From Mantamonas sphyraenae (lineage: Eukaryota; CRuMs; Mantamonadidae), in contig JAPMXV010000052.1 of NCBI GenBank assembly GCA_026936335.1, positions 248,001 to 312,000 on the forward strand: a stretch of DNA of 64,000 nucleotides. Reading direction: 5' to 3'. Below the pieces are notes generated by a model that was not told where the DNA came from, searched no databases, and worked only from the letters and a program-made list of their open reading frames with translations. A program made the position numbers and the translations under genes. The first letter of the stretch is position 1. Each line of letters starts with the position of its first letter. Shown here piece by piece: positions 9,801 through 21,151 of this stretch.

Positions 9801-12800
9801 ATGGATATGGACACAGGCACGGTAGAAGAGGTAGAGGTAGAGGTGGAGGAGGTGGTGGTGGAGGTGGAGGTGGAGGGAACGGGGCAGGATGCAGTGGGCT
9901 GTGGGAGGGTTGGGGTGGACAGGACGGTGGACAGTTTGACAGGGCAGCGGGAGGAAACGCGAGGCGCGAAAAAGCGTGGGGTAAAGAGGAAGCGAGCGAC
10001 GATGGACGCCGACGGTATGGACACAGACAAGATAGTGGCGGTGGGGGTGGAGGAGGGAACGGGGCAGGAACCGGGCGCCGCGGAGAAGAAGCGCGCTGGA
10101 AGGGGTGGCAAGGACAAGAAGAAAACAAAGGACGGCAAAAAGAGGCGAGGCAAACGTGGTGGCAAGCATGCTGCGGACGCGGAGGAGGAGATGAGCGGTG
10201 GTGGCCGGCACCGGCTGCGTCATGTGTTCACCGTCGCGGAGCAAAGAAAGGGGAATGTGAAACCGAAGAGCATCACAGCGGCCGTTGAGACGCGGGAGGT
10301 GGATAGATGTGTGGATGCGCGCCTGTTCCGGTACGAGAACGGGAATGTGGGCGCTGGCAAGTCGCGCGGGAGAGGGAGGGTTCATGAGATCGTCGGGAAA
10401 CAGGCGGTGGCGACGGGGGCTGATTTTGAAGGGAAGGAGCTGGTGCTTGCGGTCGATGTCAGCGCCATGCTCGTGCCCAGACTGCTGAAAACACAGGTGG
10501 TGACGAAAGGAGTGCGGAAGGCGGCCCTGGTGGAGATTCTGGACGACATTGTGCGCGTTGAGGCACCGCGCAACAGCGAGTTTGTGCACACGGTGATGTG
10601 CTGCGACCGGAAGGCCGACTCGCAAGAGCGTTTCTCGTCTGTGACCTTTGCTGTCCATGCGCAGCGTGTGGCAGACAGTTTGGACCGGTTGCGGGGGGTG
10701 GCAAGGGCGGTGGCAAAGGGCAAGGAGCTGGAGCAGGTTTGGGCTGCGCCGAGGAGCATTTCGCTCACCAAGAACAGCCTGGAGAGCGTGTATGCAATGG
10801 TGTGTGAGCTGGGCGTGCAGAGAGGCTGGACGGATGGGAACGAGGCCACCCGTTCAAACAAGCTCACCACCGGTGACGAGGTGGTGCGCAGGCTGCTATG
10901 CTGTCAGGAAGGGCAAGGCGGAGTGGCTGAGAACGCGTGTGTGTACGTGCACACGCGTGATACGGACCTGATGAACTCGTGGGCTCGGGCAGACGTGACG
11001 GTGATGTCGGTTTACCAGAGCGAGTTGTACCTGTACGACAGCTCGGAGATGCGGATCCATTGCGTTTACGCAGCCCTGCACATGCACTCGGACCTTGTCC
11101 GCTTCGTACGCGCCCCACCTCTGTACTGGCTGGAAGAGGGTCATCTGGACGCGTTGGTTGCGGGGGAGGTGCGCGTCGTGGATCTCGTGTATGGGACCTT
11201 GATTGAGCGCAACCTGGCGGTGACCAGCTTGCTTGCGGGCGTGGAAGCCACAGGGACGGCGCGGGCACGTGATCACGTTGAACTTCTCAAGGAGCACGCG
11301 GCGGCATACGCTGCGTCGGTGAGGCAGCATCTGCTGTTGTTTTATGTGCCGGTGGACGTGGTGGACAAGATGGTGCCGGAGCAGATGGACACGGGTGCGT
11401 TTGGGAATCGGTGTGTGCTGGAGTTGGACACGCGCGGGTTGTCGGAGCTGGAGGTGATGGAGGAGGTGGAGGAGGGATTTGACGAGGTGATGTGGTTGCA
11501 GGATGACGGTGAGGATGTTTGGGAGGTCGAATGGATGGTGGGGGATGAGGAGGATGAGGACGGAGTGCTGGATTGGGGCGAGGATGGCCTGGGCGTGGTC
11601 GATGGTGATGTCATGGTGGTGGAGGACAGCCAGGAGGATGATGAGGTGGTGGAGGACAGCCAGGAGGATGATGAGGTGGTCGAGGACAGCCAGGAGGATG
11701 ATGAGGTGGTCGAGGACAGCCAGGAGGATGATGAGGTGGTGGTGGAGGGTGAGGATGGCCTGGAGGCCGACGATGCGATGGTGGTGGAGGACTGCCAGGG
11801 GAATGGGGTGGTGGAGGATGAGGAGTACGGGGTGGTGGAGGAGTACTGGGTGGTGGAGGATGAGGAGTACGGGGTGGTGGAGGAGTACTGGGTGGTGGAG
11901 GATGAGGAGTACGGGGTGGTGGAGGAGTACTGGGTGGAGGATGAGGAGTACGGGGTGGTGGAGGAGTGCTGGGTGGTGGAGGATGAGGAGTACGGGGTGG
12001 TGGAGGATGAGTACTGGGTGGAGGAGGATGAGGAGTACGGGGTGGTGGAGGATGAGTACTGGGTGGTGAAGGATGAGGAGGACGACGTGGTGGAGGACAG
12101 CCAGGAGGATGATGAGGTGGTGGTGGAGGGTGAGGATGGCCTGGAGGCCGGCGATGCGATGGTGGTGGAGGACAGCCAGGGGAATGGGGTGGTCGAGGAC
12201 AGCCAGGAGGCCATCGGAGGGGGGGCTGCTGAGGACGAGATTGTCATCAGCTCGCTTTTCCTCGAGTACCAGCGTGAGTTCGGCCTGGGTGATCGGGGGC
12301 ACCTGATGCCGGGCAGCACCTACCTTCGAATCGCCCAGGATGTGCAAAAGTCGGGTGGCAGCCTCGCACGGGCACTGGCAGCCGAAAGGGAGGGAACGGT
12401 GGCCAGATGGAAAAGGGGAACAGTGCGTGGCCAGCGTGCAGCTGAACCAGCAGATCAACGTACCCGTGGCGACGACAGCGTGTTGGGAGGACGGAGGGCT
12501 CGCGAGCTGCGCGTGGAAGACACTCAGGAGATGGTGGGACTGCGCAAGGCGCTGGAGCTCGAGACGACGGCCGGATTCGTGGATTTGAGTGACCACTTTG
12601 TCGCTCAGAGCAACGAGGAGAAATCAGACAAGGACAAGAAGAACGGGGTTGAAGACCGGCTGGGAAGGCACGCGTGCTTGAGGGTCAACAACGAGACGAG
12701 CTGCGAGAGAGTACGCGAGTGTGTCGACGTTTTGTTTTCCGCGGACAAGAACAGCGGGCAGCAAGGCAGCCGTGTCGACAGCACACTCAGCGCAGTACTC

Positions 12801-15613
12801 GGGGACAAGGGCGATCCCTTGTTTGTGCACACGCGCAACGAAGCGTCCAAGTCCGAGCAGGGGCGGCAAGACGCCTTTGCCTCCGATTCGGCCACCTTCG
12901 CCATCGGCTCTGTCAGCGACCTCGCGCACAGTGAGCTGATGGGGCCCAGTGAGGTTGAGATCGTGGAGCTCGCTGGCGAGGTGTTCCGTGTCGCCGTGGC
13001 TATGTGTGTGGATTTGCTTCATGCGTTTGCGCCAGAGCACGCAGTGTGCAATGCAGCGTGGTTTCGTGAGCGTATCAGGACGACGGAGAAGGGCAGCACG
13101 TTTGCGATACAGGTGTGCCTGGAGAAAGACTGGGTGGCGGTGGACGCAAGAAGTGCCCTGGTCTGCGGGGAGGACCAGGTGTGGCGTGTTTGGCGGGACG
13201 GTGGTCCCGTACGTACCTACCCGTCCGAGATTCCGCGTGGGGCGCTGTTGAAGCGAGCAATCGCAAGGACCCAGCAGTTGTGTGCCAATGTGCTGGTCGC
13301 TCACCTGCGTCTGTGGTTGCTGTACATCGTGCGCGAGTTTGAGCCGGAGCTCTCGCAAAGTCATGTGAGACGCGCGCTCGACCTGTGCGCACCGGACGAT
13401 GGTGAGCAGGAGGGAGGAGAGAACGAACAACCGAGCGAGCACGTGATGCTCGTGCTGGATGACGTGCTGGATGAGCTGGGCGTGCGTGTGGGGGCGAAGG
13501 AGCTGGTCAGCGCATCAGCCGCCAGTCTCAAGGACGAGCATCGTGTCGCCATTCATACGCTGGGCTTGGAAGCAACAAGCATGGGATGCACGCATGCAGT
13601 GTGGCCGACAAAAAGGGCCCACAACGAGCAGCTTTGCATGGAGAAGGAGGAAGTGGGAGGGGTGCTGTTCGCACGCTGCATTGCGCGGCGTCTTCACGCT
13701 CTCTCACTGGATGAAGATGTGGAAGAATCCCGCCGTTGTGCGGCGAGCAGGGTGCTGAGCGACGCAGCAGCGGCGGAACCCTCTGTGGATGATTGGCTGC
13801 GGAAGCTTAGCCATGTGAATTGTGGCCAGTATGTGCACAGCCTGCGCGTCTCCATCACGTACCACATGCTTCAGACGCCAGAGACCCATTGCTTGTTCCT
13901 ACCAGCAAGCATCCAAGCATGCAAGCAGGCTGTGTACACGACGGCCACGGGGTTGCAGACCCTGCTTGCTGTTCCCGTGGACGACGACAGCCGGCTAATC
14001 GACCAGCGCGGCTCGATCTACACCGATGCCCTTGCTTTGGCGGCACTGGATGTGTGCGGCGGGGCTTCATCAATCTCGAGCGCCGGATGGCACAAGGCGA
14101 AGAAGAGTCTGTGGCTGAATGCCAGCGGGCTAAGCGTGTCTGTGCACGTCCCTGTATCCATGTTGCACACGCGGCATTGGTGGCTGGATCCGTGGGAGGG
14201 GTACCAATTGGAGTACCTGGTGCTGCCCGACCGCATGGGCAGCCTTCAGCCCGTTCTGCGATCCGCGCTGCGCCTCGTTCGGTTTGCAGATGCAACCATT
14301 GAGAACAGCCGCTCGGACGACGTTACGGAGAAGCAGTGGGTGGACTTTTTGACAAGCGGTGCCATTCGCGGCGAGTGCAAAGGCCCTGCGCGCGTGGTCG
14401 ACGTGCCGATTCCAGGCAGCAGGGCACAGTTCTTGTATGGCGCGGAGCAGGACGAGCCTGTCGTCGACAAGGAACTCGATGCCCACAAGAAGAACAGGCG
14501 TCTGTTGTACCGGGCCGAACGGGTCGCGCGGAACCTGGACGAGATTGCCATGCATGTCGCAGACTTTGAAGTGCGCAGCGAGGAGGACGAGGGGGGAGGC
14601 GGCGAGGACATCAGGTCGCTGCGCAGGGACATTCGCGCGCGTGCAGATACCATCCTGGAGGAATGGCTGCCTATGTCGTACGAGCGGTTGCGCGAGTTGC
14701 GATTGGTGGGGGGGCATTCGATGCCCCGGCGCCCGCACGGGCAAGTTCGCAGTGCCACAGCGTTGCTGGGCCTTTCGGTGAAGGCCAGAGACCGACTACA
14801 GTACGCAGGGTTGGACCCAGGCAAGTACGGTTGTGTGGGCAAGCTTCTGTTGCCCAAGGAAGGCGGTGGGACGTTGATCAACTTTTCTCCACCCTCTTCC
14901 CGGGGCACTCTGGCTGCGGTTGGTGCCGGACAGCGCAACGCAGAGGTCGCACGGGAGGTCAAGGACAGGCTGGCCCAGCTGCCAGAGCGCGGCGATAGCA
15001 CGGTCCACCAGGCACGGGCGATCAAGGAAAGCGTGTGGTTGGAGAAAGGGGACGTGCGGGATCTGCACAAGCGGGCAGCGCGGAGAGGTCGCAGTCGTTG
15101 GCTCGGCGAGCTCATGCGGGCAGAGAAGGAGGAGATCACGGTCGGGAGAGCGGGCAAGGTGGAGGTGACACAAGTGCGGAACGGACGCGTGACCCTGCTG
15201 TGTGTGGGCAATGGGTTCCGCGGCGGAGGGCAGAAAGCAAGCTTGTGGCGGAGGCTGCGTCCGAGTTTATTGTGATCCAAGTTAATGAGCACAACACGAC
15301 GCGGCTGTGCAGTCGGTGTGGTGGTCTGAATGACTTTGTGCACGGGACAAAGGCGACGGCGCGCGTGGAGTACTGCAGAAGGTGCAAGGTGCACATGCAC
15401 AGGGATCGCGGGTCGGCCACGTCGATTGCTTGTATTGTTTTGGGAGAGGTGTCGAGCTCGCCTGTGTGGTGCTTTTCAAGCAAGGTGTGGAGTCGACGAG
15501 CCAAAAGTCGGCGGTTGCGGCGGAAGTTGGGAGTGCACGCGCATATGGATCTTGTAGAGGGTGGTGGTGGGACAGGGGAAGGGGCGGTGAGGAGCAGGCC
15601 GGTGCTGTGGTAG
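9801..15613 (+). CDS. Fz1: giant Fanzor/TnpB-like RuvC nuclease with a probable N-terminal FEN1-like domain; one -1 frameshift near the end
   Basis: Start taken at ATG 9801, because the open frame further upstream runs antisense through the secreted-protein gene. Residues 1-140 are acidic and then Lys-rich. From about 215 to 430 the sequence reads as a FEN1/XPG-type PIN nuclease: strand VLAVDVSAML (Asp219), a second strand HTVMCCDRKADSQERF, and HTRDTDLMNSW (Asp387, Asp389). Residues about 605-815 are acidic tandem repeats. The C-terminus is TnpB/Fanzor-like: RuvC-I AGLDPGKYGC (Asp1672, codon 14814), a glycine-rich CVGNGFRGGG strand, then NEHNTTRLCSRCGG (Glu codon 15287), YCRRC, and HRDRGSAT (Asp codon 15404). 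The zinc ribbon and RuvC-III lie in the -1 frame; the original frame stops at 15275, so one base is missing near 15240-15250 (error, real break or unrecognised intron). Fanzors are RNA-guided DNA nucleases; the PIN call is my inference. Confidence 0.75.
11618..12235 (+). repeat. Acidic in-frame tandem repeats inside Fz1
   Basis: Four copies of a 30-bp unit encoding VVEDSQEDDE (about 11620-11740) are followed by a Tyr/Trp-containing series (DEEYGVVEEYWVVE, about 39 bp per unit, 11817-12080), and then another VVEDSQEDDE block. The segment encodes a highly acidic linker. Near-identity of units points to recent slippage. Confidence 0.9.
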
Positions 15614-15650
15614 GGGATTGAGCAAAGGTGGAAGGGGGGAGGGGGGAGGG

Positions 15651-18375
15651 GAGGCCGGGAGCAGTCAAGGCCATTGGGGGGACAGGATACTACCTGTCCT
15701 GTGCATGAGAGTGAGTGTGGAGAGATGTGGAGGGGGGGGGGTGTGGGGGGGGAGTGGGGTGGCGGGGGTGGGGGTGGGTCGATTGGTTTTCGAGCGCAGC
15801 CGCGTGGGGTCAGGGTGAGGGGCTGACACGGAGTGAGGGCTGGTACACACGCAGATGCGACGCGTTTGACTTGCGGTACGATTGTGAACGAGCCTGGGGA
15901 GATGTGGAGTGTGTTGGTGGAGTGCGGGGAGGACGGGGGACGGGAGAGGTGGGATGAACGGCGTGGTGGTGGAGTGATGGAGATGGGTTGGAATGGGTGG
16001 TGTGGAGGCGGTGGTGGCTGCACTGGGGTGTATGTGTGTGTGTTGATGGGGTACGGGAGGGGGCGGGGGAAGGAGGGGGCGGAGAGGTGGGGCGGGGGAA
16101 GAAGGGAGGACTGGGCGGCGTGGTGGTTGGGGAGGCCGGGAGCAGTCAAGGCCATTGGGGGGACAGCATACTACCTGTCCTGTGCATGAGAGTGAGTGTG
16201 GAGGGATGTGGGGGGCGGGGGGTGGGGGTGGGTCGATTGATTACCAGGCGCCGCCGCGTGGGGCCGGGGTGAGGGGCTGACACGGAGTGAGGGCTGGTAC
16301 ACACACAGATGCGCAGCGTCTGACTTGCGGTACGATTGTGAACGAGCCTGGGGAGATGTGTGTGTGGAGTGGAGTGCGGGGAGGACGGGAGACGGGAGAG
16401 GTGGGATGAACGGCGTGGTGGTGGAGTGGTGGAGATGGGTTGGGATGGGTGGTGTGGAGGCGGTGGTGGCTGCACTGGGGTGTATGTGTGTGTGTTGATG
16501 GGGTACGGGGGGGGGGCGGGGGATGAGGGGGCGGAGAGGTGGGGCGGGGGAAGAAGGAAGGACCGGACGGCATGGTGGTTGGGAAGGCCGGGAGCAGTCA
16601 AGACCATTGGGGGACAGCATACTACCTGTCCTGTGCATGAGAGTGAGTGTGGAGGGATGTGGGGGGGGGAGTGGGGTGGCGGGGGTGGAGTGGGGTGGCG
16701 GGGGTGGGGGTGGGTCGATTGTGGGGCCAAGGGTGAGAGGCTGACACGGAGTGAGGCTGGTACACACACACAGATGCGCAGCGTCTGACTTGTGGTACGA
16801 TTGTGAACGAGCCTGGGGAGATGTGGAGTGTGTCGGTGGAGTGAGGGGAGGACGGGAGACGGGAGAGGTGGGATGAACGGCGTGGTGGTGGAGTGGTGGA
16901 GATGGGTTGGGATGGGTGGTGTGGAGGCGGTGGTGGCTGCACTGGGGTGTATGTGTGTGTGTTGATGGGGTACGGGGGGGGCGGGGGATGAGGGGGCGGA
17001 GAGGTGGGGCGGGGGAAGAAGGAAGGACTGGGCGGCATGGTGGTTGGGAAGGCCGGGAGCAGTCAAGACCATTGGGGGCAGCATACTACCTGTCCTGTGC
17101 ATGAGAGTGAGTGTGGAGGGATGTGGGGGGGGGAGTGGGGTGGCGGGGGTGGAGTGGGGTGGCGGGGTGGGGTGGGTCGATTGTGGGGCCAAGGGTGAGA
17201 GGCTGACACGGAGTGAGGCTGGTACACACACAGATGCGCCGCGTCTGACTTGTGGTACGATTGTGAACGAGCCTGGGAGATGTGGAGTGTGTCGGTGGAG
17301 TGCGGGAGGACGGGAGACGGGAGAGGTGGGATGAACGACGTGGTGGTGGAGTGGTGGAGATGGGTTGGGATGGGTGGTGTGGAGGCGGTGGTGGCTGCAC
17401 TGGGGTGTATGTGTGTTTGTTGATGGGGGTACGGGAGGGGGCGGGGGGGGGCGGAGAGGTGGGGCGGGGGAAGGACCGGACGGCATGGTGGTTGGGAAGG
17501 CCGGGAGCAGTCAAGACCATTGGGGGGACAGCATACTACCTGTCCTGTGCATGAGAGTGAGTGTGGAGGGATGTGGGGGGGGGAGTGGGGTGGCGGGGGT
17601 GGAGTGGGGTGGCGGGGTGGGGGTGGGTCGATTGATTTCCAGGCGCCGCCGCGTGGGGCCAAGGGTGAGAGGCTGACACGGAGTGAGGGCTGGTACACAC
17701 ACAGATGCGAAGCGCCTGACTTGTGGTACGATTGTGAACGAGCCTGGGGAGATGTGGAGTGTGTGTTGGTGTGCGGGGAGGACGGGAGACGGGAGAGGTG
17801 GGATGAACGGCGTGGTGGTGGAGTGATGGAGATGGGATGGAATGGGTGGTGTGGAGGCGGTGGTGGCTGCACTGGGGTGTATGTGTGTTTGTTGATGGGG
17901 TACGGGAGGGGCGGGGGATGAGGGGGCGGAGAGGTGGGGCGGGGAAGAAGGGAGGACTGGGCGGCGTGGTGGTTGGGGAGGCCGGGAGCAGTCAAGGCCA
18001 TTGGGGGGACAGCATACTACCTGTCCTGTGCATGAGAGTGAGTGTGGAGGGATGTGGGGGGGGGGAGTGGGGTGGCGGGGGTGGCGGGGGTGGGGGATGG
18101 GGGTGGGTCGATTGGTTTTTTGAGCGCAGCCGCGTGGGGTCAGAGTGAGAGGCTGACACGGAGTGAGGGCTGGTACGCACACAGATGCGAAGCGCCTGAC
18201 TTGTGGTACGATTGTGAACGAGCCTGGGGAGATGTGGAGTGTGTCGGTGGAGTGAGGGGAGGACGGGAGACGGGAGAGGTGGGATGAACGGCGTGGTGGT
18301 GGAGTGGTGGAGATGGGATGGAATGGGTGGTGTGGAGGCGGTGGTGGCTACACTGGGACGGTGGTGGAGAATATA
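15651..18375. repeat. Tandem satellite, unit about 450-480 bp, nearly six copies
   Basis: The anchor GGCCGGGAGCAGTCAAG recurs at about 15654, 16135, 16586, 17051, 17499 and 17980 (spacings 481, 451, 465, 448, 481). Each unit contains a CTACCTGTCCTGTGCATGAG motif, a G-rich block with runs of 6-9 G, a GGTACGATTGTGAACGAGCC motif and a GTGGTGGCTGCACTGGGGTG motif. The array starts within 40 bp of the Fz1 stop and ends where the sixth copy diverges near 18350. Open frames in it are not conserved between copies, so I call no genes. Confidence 0.93.
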
Positions 18376-18996
18376 CAACGGTGGGGTGGGAGTGGTGAAA
18401 TGATTCAGTCACCTCAGCGTGCGAGTGAGTACATGTGTGGGTAGGGTCGATCGAGATAGCGGGACGTCCCCGTGCCCTGAGTGCGTGGATGGACGGAAGG
18501 GTAAGTCTTGTTCGCAGAAGACGCAGTGGCGATTGCGGAGGATCAACGCTGGCACGGCGGAACGGCGGGGATGGAGACGTTGAATGGGGTGGCCGGGAGG
18601 GAGTGACATTGGGGTACTGGTGAACGGGGATGGATGAAGTTATGCAGGGTGTGATGAATGAGGGGTGGGGTGGTGGAATACGGAATGAGGGCGGAAAGGT
18701 GGGGGGGGGGGGGGGTGGAAGGGCGACGCTGCCGAATGAGGCGATGGGAGGTTTGGTAGGGGGGTTGCGCACAGTGTAGGAGCCGGCAAGGACGTGCAAG
18801 GGAGGAGTGGGTGCTTTGGTGAGTATTTCGGGATTATTGCGGGTGAGTGAGCTGTTCGTGATGTGGATGGCTGAATGGAGTTGGACGCTTTCGTCGATTG
18901 GTGTGTGTGGAGTTGGAGAGTAGGATGGCTGGGTTCCTGGGGCAAGGAGATTAAGAGAGACACGCTTTTGTGGGGAATTGTGATTTTGTTGGCTGC
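18376..18996. other. Unassigned spacer between satellite and inverted duplication
   Basis: About 620 bp with no supportable gene, RNA or repeat. It contains a G-homopolymer near 18701-18714. A weak open frame on the minus strand is proline/serine-rich low complexity and is not convincing. Confidence 0.6.
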
Positions 18997-20317
18997 CACA
19001 CAGCTGATCCCAAGCGACAGCCAGTGCACTGCGCGGTTCCACTCTCCAAGCCGTGTTCCACATTGGACGGCCTAAGTGAACTGCGACGTATTGTTGATCC
19101 CTTCTATTGGAGCAGTCTCACATTGGCGTGCTCATGAGTGTTGGTGGGATGAATATGGAGAAATTTGGGGGTTGGCTGGGGGTGGGGGGATGGGAGTGAG
19201 AAGGAGGGACGGTGGGACGGGGCTGCGGTGGGGAGTGTGGCAGTGTGTGGGTGGGAATTGTCGGCGACGTGGACAAGGCAAGAGGTGATCAAGAAACGCT
19301 TTTGACGTACAAGGACAGACTGGCAGGTTCTGAGCGACAGGTTGGGAGTCAAGAGGGCGTACGGGGTGCAGGGGAGGGTGGAGTGTGGCGGTGGATGGGT
19401 GGAAACCGTATGTGTGGGAAGGGTGTGTGAGAGTGGGGGAGCGTGGGTATGGGCGGAGCAGGTATATGAGCCAATGTGGTGGGGTGTGCTGTAGACAGGC
19501 GAGCCGGTGATGAAGGTGGTTGAGGCGGGAAGAGCGCGGGGAAAGAGGGGGGGGTGAAGGGAGTGATTGTTGTTTGGAGGAAGGATTGGAAGAGGAGGTC
19601 GAGCATGATGCCATTTCCTTGCGCAGGTTGATAGAGAATCTGCGCATGGAGTTGTGCCGCAACGTCGCAGTCAATGATTGTGAGGCGTGAGCTTGTCGAT
19701 GTGGACGCCATGAAGGAAGGCCTGCGTGAAGAAGTGGCCCAACTGGAACAGCAATTGGATGAGGGATGGGAGGAGGGTGTGTTGCATACTGCAGTGGCAA
19801 ATGGGTTTGCGGTTTGTGGTGTGAGGGGGAAAGTGGAGGATGAGAATTGGATAAGAATCGGGAAACCCGGGAAACCCGGGAAGGGCAGAAAGTGGCAGGT
19901 TGGGAGGCGATGACCATCTCCCAACGGAATGTATGTTCAGGGGACGTCATTTGAGCATGATGGGATGGTGGAAATGCAAAACGAATGCAGCTTCAGCCGG
20001 GTCCGAGTGGGGTGGAGGGGGGGGGGTGGAGGAGGATGGAGGCTGAGATGCGGGCGGGGAGGGGGGGGGGGGGAGGGGAGAGGGGCACTGGGAAAGGAGA
20101 AGGGGGTTAGGGCGAGTGCGACGAAAGAAGCAGAATTGGCAGGATGGAAGAGGAGGCCACGCACAACCTCGTGTATTGCCGAGAAGAAAATGGGGATGCC
20201 GAGAAGAAAATGGGGATGGGGCGGAGGTGGTGGATAGCTGCGCTTTGTGGTCGTTACACTGCACGAATTCGCCACTAACCAAAAATTTGACCAATAACTC
20301 ACTTTTAGTAGTTGCCC

Positions 20318-20390
20318 GCTTCAGTAGCTAAGTGGTCAAGGCGCCTGACTTGTAATCAGGAGATCCCCGGTTCAAATCCGGGCTGAAGCT
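20318..20390 (+). tRNA. tRNA-Thr (anticodon TGT), left-arm copy
   Basis: 73 nt. Acceptor stem GCTTCAG/CTGAAGC pairs over 7 bp; discriminator T. Anticodon stem CCTGA/TCAGG with loop CTTGTAA gives anticodon TGT, which reads ACA (Thr). T arm CCCGG-TTCAAAT-CCGGG has a good B box. The D arm is GCT/GGC with one wobble pair. No intron and no encoded CCA. A T7 run follows. Confidence 0.96.
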
Positions 20391-20392
20391 TC

Positions 20393-20399
20393 TTTTTTT
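20393..20399 (+). terminator. RNA polymerase III terminator (T7)
   Basis: Seven T residues start two bases after the mature 3' end of the tRNA, as expected for Pol III. Confidence 0.85.
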
Positions 20400-20689
20400 G
20401 ATGCATTTCCACCATCCCATCATGCTCAAATGACGTCCCCTGAGCATACACTCGCTTCGGGAGTACTCGTTGCCTCCCGACCGGCCACTTTCTCGCCCTT
20501 CTCCGGGTTTCCCAAATTTCCCTCTGCCCATTCCTCACACATCGCAGAACCCCTCTGCAACTGTAAAACTTTACATGCATGCAATACACCCTCTTTCCAT
20601 CCCACATGCATCTCACATCCGTCACCACGAATCATTCATCCCCAAACACCTCCTCCTCCAAACAACAACAAACCCACCCGCCACTCCCT

Positions 20690-20885
20690 TCGCCTCCCAC
20701 CCGCCACTCCCTTCGCCCCCCCACCTGCCACTCCCTTCGCCTCTCACCCGCCACTCCCTTCGCCTCTCACCTGCCACTCCCTTCGCCTCCCACCCGCCAC
20801 TCCCTTCGCCTCTCACCCGCCACTCCCTTCGCCTCTCACCCGCCACTCCCTTCGCCTCCCACCTGCCACTCCCTTCGCCTCCCAC
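20690..20885 (+). repeat. 22-bp tandem repeat in the left arm, about 9 copies
   Basis: The unit is CACTCCCTTCGCCTC(C/T)CAC(C/T)(C/T)GC. The right arm has about 6 copies of its complement (25440-25590), so copy number differs between otherwise near-identical arms. Confidence 0.85.
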
Positions 20886-21151
20886 CTTCCCCCCCCCTCT
20901 TCCCGCCTCAACCACCTTCATCCCCGGCTCGCTTGTTTACAGCACACCACACCACATTGGCTCATGTACCAGCTCCGCCTTTACCCACGCTCCTCCATCT
21001 CTCTCACCCTCCCCAGGCATACGCGTTCCACCCACCCGCCACACTCCACCCTTCCTGCATCCCATACGCCCTCTTGACTTCCACCCTGTGTCTCGGCGTT
21101 TGCCGATCCGTCCTTGTGCGTCCCACATGTTTCTTGATCTCCTCTGCTCCC

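Larger units (their letters stand above)
18997..21151. repeat. Left arm of a large inverted duplication (matches 25197-27311)
   Basis: Outer edge CACACAGCTGATCCCAAG (18997) is mirrored by CTTGGGATCAGCTGTGTG ending at 27311. The inner edge ...CTCCTCTGCTCCC (21151) is mirrored by GGGAGCAGAGGAG... from 25197. Arms are near-identical over more than 2.1 kb, differing mainly in homopolymers and in the copy number of a 22-bp repeat. The arm is itself a diverged palindrome around its tRNA: for example GGTATATGAGCCAATGTGGT (from 19460) is mirrored by ACCACATTGGCTCATGTACC (from 20951), and GACGTCATTTGAGCATGATG (about 19944) by CATCATGCTCAAATGACGTC (about 20418). Confidence 0.95.

Noticed and set aside
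15190-15260. A short intron explaining the Fz1 frame change
   Set aside because: GT/AG pairs exist, but those I tried would remove the conserved glycine-rich RuvC strand (CVGNGFRGGG), which has a counterpart in Fz2. Not excluded, but less likely than an indel.
15651-18375. Glycine- or proline-rich open frames in the satellite
   Set aside because: They are not conserved between repeat copies, which differ by indels that are not multiples of three.
15651-18375. CRISPR-like array
   Set aside because: Units of 450-480 bp with no short repeat/spacer alternation in a eukaryotic context; a plain satellite.
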